This document shows positions 30,867 to 36,190 of a stretch of DNA of 39,731 bases, piece after piece. Position 1 is the stretch's first letter. The number at the start of each line of letters is the position of its first letter. The position numbers and the translations under genes are program-made. The DNA is from a virus. The notes beneath the pieces are model-generated. The model was not told the DNA's origin, made no database searches, and saw only the letters and a program-made list of their open reading frames with translations. The stretch spans positions 1 through 39,731 of the IMG/VR virus record IMGVR_UViG_3300042556_001714; one strand, 5' to 3'.

Positions 30867-31646
30867 CTAGACCGGGATGACGAATCCGGACGTATCCTTT
30901 CGGGCGGAGCCTTTCGCCCGGAGCCCGACGACAACCCCGGCCGGATCGGTGAACCGGAAGTCGGTCACGTCGCCGTCGATCACCCGATGCCCGTTCCATG
31001 ATTCCGGTAGGGGCTGGCCTTTCTTCGTGCTGAAAACGGCCGCCACATTCCGGCCGGCCTGCAGGACGCGCACGCTGGCCAGTCGGTTGGCTAGCGTCTC
31101 GGCCCGACTAAAGGTTAGGGAATAGTTGGGGATGTCCCATTCCATGCGTTCCGGGTGCTTTGTGTAATCCCAAAACCGGATCTTGGGGAATGCCTCAAAA
31201 ATGTTCGCCAACCGGCCGTTTTTCCGCATGCATGCAACCGCCGTCCAATCTAGATCGCTGGTGCCATTCGGCCGTGCGGCCGGGATCCCGTCCACCGCGC
31301 GCGCTTGACGCTCGAGGAGCTCAAGATCCGCAACGGCCGCGCGCATAAAGGCAGCCGACTGCTCAAAGAGCAACCGAGTGCGACGAATCCGGGCGACCTG
31401 AATCGTATTCCCCTGCAGCAACTCCCCCCGGGGGGAAAATTGCGCCCCGATTCCCCCCCGCCCCGCACTATTTAGGCAGGACGCCGTGCAACCTTTCGTC
31501 CGGGCCCCGCATGTTTCGCGGCCGGATATGCGCCCCGGGGACAGGTGCAGCACGGCCGCTACAATGGGGCGCCAACTATCGGGCCCCGGCTTAGCCAGTT
31601 TGGGGGACGATTGTGCGGGTGTGAGTAAACGAAACGAACTGGACAT
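30867..31646 (-). CDS. GP88-family protein
   Basis: The 259-residue protein follows the shared leader TGAGGAATCCCGCC. It matches the 'gene product 88' family known from mycobacteriophages and many other phages: KLAKPG.., then LHLSPGRISGRETCGARTKG, CTASCLNSAGRG, followed by IQVARIRRTRLLFE and a region of Trp/Tyr-containing beta strands (KIRFWDYTKHPERM). The C46, C53, C57 cluster is the hallmark. The function of GP88 is not established; the Cys cluster suggests metal binding or a radical or nucleotide-modifying reaction. It is the largest gene of the leftward operon. Confidence 0.85.
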   Translation of the reverse strand: MSSSFRLLTPAQSSPKLAKPGPDSWRPIVAAVLHLSPGRISGRETCGARTKGCTASCLNSAGRGGIGAQFSPRGELLQGNTIQVARIRRTRLLFEQSAAFMRAAVADLELLERQARAVDGIPAARPNGTSDLDWTAVACMRKNGRLANIFEAFPKIRFWDYTKHPERMEWDIPNYSLTFSRAETLANRLASVRVLQAGRNVAAVFSTKKGQPLPESWNGHRVIDGDVTDFRFTDPAGVVVGLRAKGSARKDTSGFVIPV

Positions 31647-31673
31647 TGGCGGGATTCCTCAGGGTAGGGTTGT

Positions 31674-31700
31674 GGGGGGCGCCCGGAGTGGACGCCCCCC
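31674..31700 (-). promoter_or_regulatory. Leader hairpin of the 31646 gene
   Basis: GGGGGGCG (31674-31681) pairs perfectly with CGCCCCCC (31693-31700), in the 62-base gap between the 31709 stop and the 31646 start. It is of the same type as the hairpins at 29890 and 30551. Confidence 0.5.
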
Positions 31701-31708
31701 GGTGGCGA

Positions 31709-31903
31709 TTAGGCAGGGACCATGCAGCCGTTTACGTAGCGCACCGGAAGACGCAACCCGTCGGCGATGTCGGCATAGTGCTTCGCGTCCCGGGCGGTGG
31801 CGGCGCACCGGTGCATAGCGGCCAGCGTAGCAGCGCACCATGCGGGCTCAGTGCTGGCCAGAGCGGTAACTCGGTCCAGTCTCGCGCGATCAGCTTTGGT
31901 CAT
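31709..31903 (-). CDS. First leftward accessory gene, small unknown
   Basis: The 64-residue protein starts at the ATG at 31903, after GAGGAGCCCCGCC, the shared leader variant. A further upstream ATG at 31957 lies at or before the expected RNA start and is unlikely. It is a helical Ala-rich protein (KADRARLDRVTALASTE, AWCAATLAAMHRCAATARDA) with two Cys, ending LPVRYVNGCMVPA. Being first behind a perfect promoter, it should be made early and in quantity. No family is recognised. Confidence 0.65.
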   Translation of the reverse strand: MTKADRARLDRVTALASTEPAWCAATLAAMHRCAATARDAKHYADIADGLRLPVRYVNGCMVPA

Positions 31904-31961
31904 GGCGGGGCTCCTCGTGTATCGGGTGGCGCGCCGTCCGGGGATTCCGGGGCGCACCTAC

Positions 31962-31990
31962 ATTATACCTGTACCGGGCCAGTCTGTCAA
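31962..31990 (-). promoter_or_regulatory. Perfect consensus sigma70 promoter of the leftward operon
   Basis: On the minus strand, TTGACA (31990-31985), a 17-base spacer and TATAAT (31967-31962) match the consensus exactly. RNA would start near 31955, giving a leader of about 50 bases before the 31903 gene. It is the strongest promoter in the window and implies expression immediately on entry by unmodified host RNA polymerase. Confidence 0.9.
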
Positions 31991-31997
31991 TAGTAGA

Positions 31998-32016
31998 GTG
32001 CAACCCCGTGCAACCC
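31998..32016. repeat. Direct repeats GTGCAACCC with 10-base period
   Basis: GTGCAACCC occurs at 31998-32006 and 32008-32016, one helical turn apart, just upstream of the -35 element of the leftward promoter. This is the place for an activator or repressor to bind. Confidence 0.65.
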
Positions 32017-32372
32017 GTGGGCGCCGCTAGCGTCGGGGCGCGCTGCTGGCCTAGGGGGCAACGGGCGGCGCGCGGAGCTAGGCTGACGGGGGGGGGCGCC
32101 GCCTCCCGCCCCCGCCCCGCCCGCGCGCACGTACAGTTGAGAACCGTTCTCAACCGCCTGGCGAACGCCACCGGCCGCACCGGGCGCGCGGGGCCCCGGC
32201 AGCGCGGCGCGCGCGGCGCCGATAGCGCGGGGCTGGCCCGGTGCGCGCGCGGCGGCGGCAGCGGCGGCGGGGGGGGGAGGGGGGGTGTCCCCCGGCGGAG
32301 GGCAAGCGAGTACGATTCGGCAGCACCCCGGCCAGTGTGCGCCGGTACACGTCAACGCGGAGGAGGTGGGGT
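32017..32372. other. Regulatory gap between the leftward promoter and the small terminase gene
   Basis: Counting the leftward leader (31904-31961), this divergent gap spans 469 bases. It holds a perfect 9-1-9 palindrome (32136-32154) and, further right, GC-rich and G-homopolymer-like sequence (32260-32290). No tRNA, clear rightward promoter or supported gene is visible. The small terminase gene begins at 32373 with AGGAGGTGGGG before it. Confidence 0.6.
32136..32154. promoter_or_regulatory. Perfect 19-base palindrome, candidate operator
   Basis: GTTGAGAAC, one C, GTTCTCAAC: nine-base arms around a single central base. It stands alone in a GC-rich gap between divergent transcription units. 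The 9-1-9 geometry resembles operators of dimeric regulators such as Fur/Zur-type or phage HTH proteins. Candidate partners in this genome are the HTH proteins at 21067 and 27881, or a host regulator. Confidence 0.65.
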
Positions 32373-32906
32373 ATGCGGCAGTGGACGCGGGAGGAGCGGG
32401 AGGAGGTGTTTGGGCTGGTGTTGGAGGGGATGGCGGAGGGGGTGACGTTGCAGGAGACGGTGGAGCGGGAGCAGCGGCGGCTGAGTGCGCGGGAGCCGGA
32501 GCGGTATCCGGGGAAGCTGACACCTGGGCTGGTGCGGGGGTGGCTGTGGCTGGACGAGGAGTGGTTCCGGCGGTATCAGCGGGCGAAGGCGTTGCTGGGG
32601 CAGGCGTATGCGGACGAGGCGGTGGTGACGGCGCGAGAGAGTACGTCGCAGACGACGGCGATGGACCGAGTGCGGATCGAGACGTTGAAGTGGGCAGCGG
32701 CAAAGGCGAACCCGGTGGAGTTCGGAGAGAAGCAGACCGTGGAGCATCAGGGGGCGCAGACGCTCCAGGTGAAGATCGTGGAGGAGGAGGGGACGGTGCG
32801 GAACGTCCAGGCGCTGAAAGCGGCGGAGAGTGCGGCGCTGGAGCGGGCGGTAGTGGGCAGCATCGCGCCAAGCAGCAAGCCTGTGGTGCAGGTCAAGGGG
32901 CCCTGA
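32373..32906 (+). CDS. terS: Terminase small subunit
   Basis: The 177-residue protein (ATG 32373 behind AGGAGG) recognises phage DNA for packaging. The N-terminal half is a DNA-binding helical region (WTREEREEVFGLVLEGMAEG, then LTPGLVRGWLWLDEEWFRRY). A helical core with YADEAVVTARESTSQTTAMDRVRIETLKWAAAKA matches the conserved block of Sf6-like small terminases. The C-terminus is acidic then Ala-rich. The length is typical. It lies directly before the large subunit, separated by a 402-base spacer full of repeats that may be its target. Confidence 0.8.
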   Translation: MRQWTREEREEVFGLVLEGMAEGVTLQETVEREQRRLSAREPERYPGKLTPGLVRGWLWLDEEWFRRYQRAKALLGQAYADEAVVTARESTSQTTAMDRVRIETLKWAAAKANPVEFGEKQTVEHQGAQTLQVKIVEEEGTVRNVQALKAAESAALERAVVGSIAPSSKPVVQVKGP

Positions 32907-33135
32907 CCGACACGGGAGAGGGACTGGAGAGTTTGCGCCCAGAGGCATGGGAACCCGGCGCGGAACAGCCCGGAACATGAGAGAAAGATTAAGGGCGCAT
33001 TAAGAGTTGATTAATTTTTCATGACGAGGGGGGTTTAGGGGGGTTTCCCCCCTTGACAGACTTGCCCCAGCGCAGAGAGGTTGGGGGGAGTAAGAGGGGG
33101 GCGCTGGTGCAGTTAGTTACTCGTTAACGAACACC

Positions 33136-33174
33136 CTTGCGGTTGGCTTCGCTGCTCGCTCAGCAAACCGCAAG
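33136..33174. repeat. Inverted repeat in the terminase spacer
   Basis: Nine-base arms CTTGCGGTT (33136-33144) and AACCGCAAG (33166-33174), with a partly self-complementary 21-base middle. No T tract follows in either direction, so it is not a typical terminator. Confidence 0.75.
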
Positions 33175-33210
33175 CGTTAGAGGGGGAAACGGGGAAGGAG
33201 TAAGCGTCCC

Positions 33211-33243
33211 GAGTAACGCGACGAGTAACGCGGTGAGCGTTAC
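33211..33243. repeat. GAGTAACGCG repeats and inverted CGTTAC
   Basis: There are two direct copies with a 12-base period. The second also forms a 7-bp inverted repeat (GTAACGC, five-base loop, GCGTTAC) with the following sequence. They are about 65 bases before the large terminase start. Confidence 0.75.
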
Positions 33244-33308
33244 GAGGAGTAAACGAGCCGTAAGCGTGTCAGCGCGTTAACGAGACATCGAGAGGGGTAC
33301 AGGAGACT

Positions 33309-34676
33309 GTGGCGCATCGGCCTGGGAAGCGAGGGGGGCGGTCGGGCGGGGACCAAGCGGTCGAGGTCCGGCTGGCCAAGCTGCATCCCGGGCAGCGGGA
33401 GGTGGTGGAGAACCCGGCGCGCTTCAAGATTGTGATGTGTGGGCGCCGGTGGGGAAAGACGGCGGGCGGGGTGCGTTGGCTGTGCGATGGGGGGATAGCG
33501 GGCCAGCCGGTGGCGTGGTTCGCCCCGTCGTACAAGGTGGCGCTGGAGGCGTGGCGCGAGTTGGTGGACCGGCTGGGGCCGCTGACGGCGCGCATGAACG
33601 AGCAGGACAAGCGCCTGGAGTTGGTCACCGGCGGGGTGGTCGAGGTCTGGACGCTGGACGGACCCGACCCCGCGCGCGGCCGGAAGTACGCCCGAGTGGT
33701 GATCGACGAGGCCGGCATTGTGCGCGACCTCTTGACCGTCTGGCAGGCCGCGATCCGCCCCACGCTGGTCGATCTGGCAGGGAAGGCGCTGATCCTGGGG
33801 ACGCCAAAAGGGCGCCGGCACGGGTTCGTGACCCTGTTCAACCGGGGCCTGAGTGGCGAGGACCCCGACTGGCAGAGCTTCCGCGCTCGCACGCTGGACA
33901 ACCCTTACATCCCCGCCGAAGAAGTCGAGATCGCCCGGCGCGAACTCCCCCCCGAGGTCTTTGCCCAGGAGTTCGAGGGCATCCCGACCGACGATGGCGC
34001 TAACCCTTTCGGCCTGGACGCCGTCCGCTACGCCTTTACCGAGGGCGCCAAGGGGGCCGAGCAGGGCCCCGTGGTCGTCTGGGGGCTGGACCTCGCCCGC
34101 AGCCAGGACTGGACGTGGCTGGTCGGCATGGACGCCTGGCGCCGCGTGGTGACCCTTGACCGCTGGCAGATGCCCTGGGCCGCGACCAAGGCCCGGATCA
34201 TGGAGATCGTGGGCCAGACCCCCGTGGTGGCCGACGCGACCGGCGTCGGCGACGCCATCGTCAGCGACCTGCAGCAGATGGGCGCCGTCATCACCCCCCA
34301 TGTGTTCACCCAGCCGTCCAAGCTGCGCCTCATGCAACGCCTCATTGCCGCGTTCCAAAACAAGGAACTGCTGGTCCGGGCAGTGGACCATGACGCGGCG
34401 CTGCAGGCCGAGCTGGAAGCGTTCGAGTTCACCTATGCAGCGTCAGGTGTGCGCTACGAGGCCCCGCCGGGGCTCCACGACGACGGCGTGATGGCGCTGG
34501 CGCTGGCCCTCCACGGGTGGGATCGGGTGCAGGGGGTGCCCCCGGAAGGGGTTGCCCCTTGGCAACCGACCGGGGACGACCCTAATCTTCGGCAGGAGGG
34601 GGAAGATTGGGTGGCCGCACCCACCACCCACGTCGCCCCCGGTGACTTTGCCGCCCAACTTCCTGCCGGATGGTAG
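33309..34676 (+). CDS. terL: Terminase large subunit
   Basis: The 455-residue DNA-packaging motor starts at a GTG (33309) behind AGGAG. ATPase: Walker A CGRRWGKT (44-51), Walker B VVIDEA (130-135), coupling motif LGTPKG (about 163-168). RNase H-like nuclease: D261 (GLDLARSQD), D309 (VVADATGVGD), D391/D392 (LHDDGVMAL). It cuts concatemers and drives DNA into the head through the portal. The length is typical for podovirus-like terminases. The last 50 or so residues are acidic and Pro-rich. The headful-versus-cos mode cannot be decided by eye. Confidence 0.95.
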   Translation: MAHRPGKRGGRSGGDQAVEVRLAKLHPGQREVVENPARFKIVMCGRRWGKTAGGVRWLCDGGIAGQPVAWFAPSYKVALEAWRELVDRLGPLTARMNEQDKRLELVTGGVVEVWTLDGPDPARGRKYARVVIDEAGIVRDLLTVWQAAIRPTLVDLAGKALILGTPKGRRHGFVTLFNRGLSGEDPDWQSFRARTLDNPYIPAEEVEIARRELPPEVFAQEFEGIPTDDGANPFGLDAVRYAFTEGAKGAEQGPVVVWGLDLARSQDWTWLVGMDAWRRVVTLDRWQMPWAATKARIMEIVGQTPVVADATGVGDAIVSDLQQMGAVITPHVFTQPSKLRLMQRLIAAFQNKELLVRAVDHDAALQAELEAFEFTYAASGVRYEAPPGLHDDGVMALALALHGWDRVQGVPPEGVAPWQPTGDDPNLRQEGEDWVAAPTTHVAPGDFAAQLPAGW

Positions 34677-34681
34677 CCCGT

Positions 34682-35059
34682 ATGGCCAAAACCGTGGAGC
34701 CTAGGACGAAAAAGGAGCGCGGCATGGAGGCCGTGCTGGAGCGGACCAAGGAATTCAACAAACCGCCGAAAAAGCGCCCGATTTTGCGGAAAAAGGGCGC
34801 GAATACCGAAAAGATGCCCGAAAAAGGTGCGGCCAAAGGCCCCGGCATGACCGTCATGATCGCGGTCGGGATGCCCAAGAAAGGCGCCAAAGGAGGCCCC
34901 ATGCCCATGCCCGGTGAGCGCCCGAAGTCCAAGGACGAGATTATCGCCCGCCTCGAAGCTCGCATCGCCCAGCTGGAGGCGAAGCTGGCCGAGGACGAGG
35001 ACGAGATGCAGGAGGAAGGCGAGGAGATGGACGCCGAGTACGAGGACGCGGAGGACTAG
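34682..35059 (+). CDS. Small charged protein after the large terminase
   Basis: The protein has 125 residues from the ATG at 34682; an ATG at 34670, overlapping the terminase stop, is equally possible, as neither has a strong ribosome-binding site. The N-terminal two-thirds are basic (KKERGMEAVLERTKEFNK, PPKKRPILRKKG), then Met/Gly/Pro-rich (GGPMPMPGERP), ending in an acidic coiled coil (IIARLEARIAQLEAKLAED, then a run of Glu/Asp). The split charge suggests an assembly or scaffold-like role. The stop overlaps the next start (TAGTG). Confidence 0.55.
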   Translation: MAKTVEPRTKKERGMEAVLERTKEFNKPPKKRPILRKKGANTEKMPEKGAAKGPGMTVMIAVGMPKKGAKGGPMPMPGERPKSKDEIIARLEARIAQLEAKLAEDEDEMQEEGEEMDAEYEDAED

Positions 35060-35328
35060 TGCCGAAAACCCCGGCGTGGCAGCGGGCAGAGGGACAAAAC
35101 CCGGCCGGTGGCCTCAACGCCAAGGGCCGTGCCTCGCTCCGCGCCGAGGGGCGGGACATCAAGCCGCCGGTCTCCGCGAAGGAAGCGGCTGCCAGCCCCG
35201 CCAAGGCCAAGCGCCGGGTGGCGTTCTGCAAGCGGATGAAAGGCATGAAGGCCAAGCTGACCAGCGCCAAAACGGCGCGTGACCCGAACAGCCGGATCAA
35301 CAAGAGTTTGCGGGCGTGGGACTGTTAG
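35059..35328 (+). CDS. DUF6321-type small phage protein
   Basis: The 89-residue protein (GTG start inside TAGTG) has the recognisable pattern PAWQRAEGQNPAGGLNAKGR, then KRRVAFCKRMKGMKAKL, TSAKTARDPNSRINKSLR and a final WDC. This family, DUF6321 as I recall it, is widespread in tailed phages near structural genes; its function is unknown. It is strongly basic and has Cys residues, so nucleic-acid or metal binding is possible. Confidence 0.75.
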   Translation: MPKTPAWQRAEGQNPAGGLNAKGRASLRAEGRDIKPPVSAKEAAASPAKAKRRVAFCKRMKGMKAKLTSAKTARDPNSRINKSLRAWDC

Positions 35329-35338
35329 GATGCGCCAC

Positions 35339-35411
35339 GGGTCTGTAGCTCAACTGGCAGAGCGCCGGCCTCTGGAGCCGGAGGTTGAAGGTTCGATCCC
35401 TTCTGGACCTG
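35339..35411 (+). tRNA. tRNA-Gln(CUG)
   Basis: Seventy-three bases fold as a full cloverleaf: acceptor GGGTCTG/TGGACCT, D stem GCTC/GAGC with GG in the loop, anticodon stem CCGGC/GCCGG with loop CTCTGGA (anticodon CTG), T stem GAAGG/CCTTC with loop TTCGATC, discriminator G, no encoded CCA. U8 and A9 are present. G follows the anticodon, where A is usual for Gln. T-rich sequence (GTTTTTCCTTTTTTTG) follows and may end or process the transcript. Confidence 0.85.
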
Positions 35412-35445
35412 TTTTTCCTTTTTTTGTTAACACGCAACACTGCAT

Positions 35446-35519
35446 GGGTTCGAGGCTCAAACTGGCCGAGCGCCGGTCTCCAAAACCGGAGGTTGAAGGT
35501 TCGATTCCTTCCGGGCCCG
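35446..35519 (+). tRNA. tRNA-Trp(CCA)
   Basis: Seventy-four bases: acceptor GGGTTCG/CGGGCCC, D stem GCTC/GAGC, anticodon stem CCGGT/ACCGG with loop CTCCAAA (anticodon CCA), T stem GAAGG/CCTTC with loop TTCGATT. Positions 8-9 read AG rather than the near-universal UA, so folding or function may be impaired. The right two-thirds is nearly identical to the preceding tRNA-Gln, so the pair looks like a tandem duplication. Confidence 0.75.
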
Positions 35520-35547
35520 TTTCCCCCCTTTCGACGGAGTGTGACTG

Positions 35548-35886
35548 ATGGCTGCCACCGTACTCAAGTCCGACAAGATCACCGTCTCGGCGCAGGACCA
35601 GGCTGCCACGGTCCTCGGCTTCCCCTCGCCCGGCGCCGTTTCGGTGCAGATCACCGGCACGCTGAGCCTGACGATGACGTTCGAGGCCACCGTGGACGGC
35701 ACGAACTGGGTCGCGGCCAGCATGGTGCCGGTCGGCCAGCAGCCGGCCTACGCCACGCCGGTATCGACCGCCACGGCCGTGGGCATCTGGAGCGTCCCGA
35801 CCTTCGGCCTTGCCGGTTTCCGCGCGCGCTGCAGCGCCTACACCAGCGGCGACCCCGTGGTCACCGTCCGCTACGCCGCGCAATAA
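35548..35886 (+). CDS. Small virion-type beta protein
   Basis: The 112-residue protein sits behind GACGGAGTG. It is Thr/Ala/Val-rich and beta-like (VSVQITGTLSLTMTFEATVD, GTNWVAASMVPVG, VPTFGLAGFRARCSAYTSGD). I have seen this pattern (VDGTNW, FRARCSAYTSG) in small structural proteins of other phages, often near portal genes. It is likely a minor head or tail decoration protein. Confidence 0.65.
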   Translation: MAATVLKSDKITVSAQDQAATVLGFPSPGAVSVQITGTLSLTMTFEATVDGTNWVAASMVPVGQQPAYATPVSTATAVGIWSVPTFGLAGFRARCSAYTSGDPVVTVRYAAQ

Positions 35887-35899
35887 GCAGGCCACACCC

Positions 35900-36178
35900 A
35901 TGTCTGACACCGCGCATGTCCTCTGGGCCATTGTGGCGGCCTACGCCGTCTGGCGGCTGGCGGCGGTCGTGGAGTTATTCGCGCCAATCCGCGCACCGGA
36001 AGCGCCGGACGCCGTGGACAATGCGGACATCCCGGAGGATCTGGTGGCGCTCGCCATGACGCAGAGCGAAGGGTGGGCGCAGGAGGACACGCTCAAGGCG
36101 ATCCGTGAGCGGTACGAGCAACTGCGCGACTGGAACCGCGTTCGGGCCGCGTTCGGCATCGGCCGCATCGACGACTAA
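35900..36178 (+). CDS. Small single-pass membrane protein
   Basis: The 92-residue protein starts at the ATG at 35900. An N-terminal membrane helix (HVLWAIVAAYAVWRLAAVVELF, about 5-25) is followed by an acidic cytoplasmic-type helical domain (DIPEDLVALAMTQSEGWAQE, then IRERYEQLRDWNRVRAAFG). Placement between structural genes suggests a virion-related or host-membrane role. No family is recognised. Confidence 0.55.
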   Translation: MSDTAHVLWAIVAAYAVWRLAAVVELFAPIRAPEAPDAVDNADIPEDLVALAMTQSEGWAQEDTLKAIRERYEQLRDWNRVRAAFGIGRIDD

Positions 36179-36190
36179 GAGGACACCCGG

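Larger units (their letters stand above)
32907..33308. other. Repeat-rich spacer between the terminase genes, candidate pac/cos region
   Basis: This 402-base spacer has no supported gene. From about 32985 to 33050 it is AT-rich, then G-rich. A hairpin at 33136-33174 has CTTGCGGTT pairing AACCGCAAG. CGTTAACGA occurs at 33122-33130 and 33275-33283. GAGTAACGCG is repeated with a 12-base period (33211-33220, 33223-33232), followed by GTAACGC / GCGTTAC as an inverted repeat (33225-33231, 33237-33243). Dense TAACG/CGTTA motifs in both directions beside terS suggest a terminase-binding or cleavage site. Confidence 0.55.

Noticed and set aside
32136-32154. Palindrome as a LexA (SOS) box
   Set aside because: LexA boxes of GAAC type have four central bases between GAAC and GTTC; here only one base separates them.
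33053-33081. TTGACA upstream of the large terminase as a promoter
   Set aside because: The -35 is perfect, but the expected -10 position reads AGAGGT; no acceptable -10 at 16-19 bases.
35350-35931. Antisense frame containing GPEGIEPSTSG-type peptides
   Set aside because: These peptides are the well-known false translation of tRNA genes; both copies lie over the two tRNAs.
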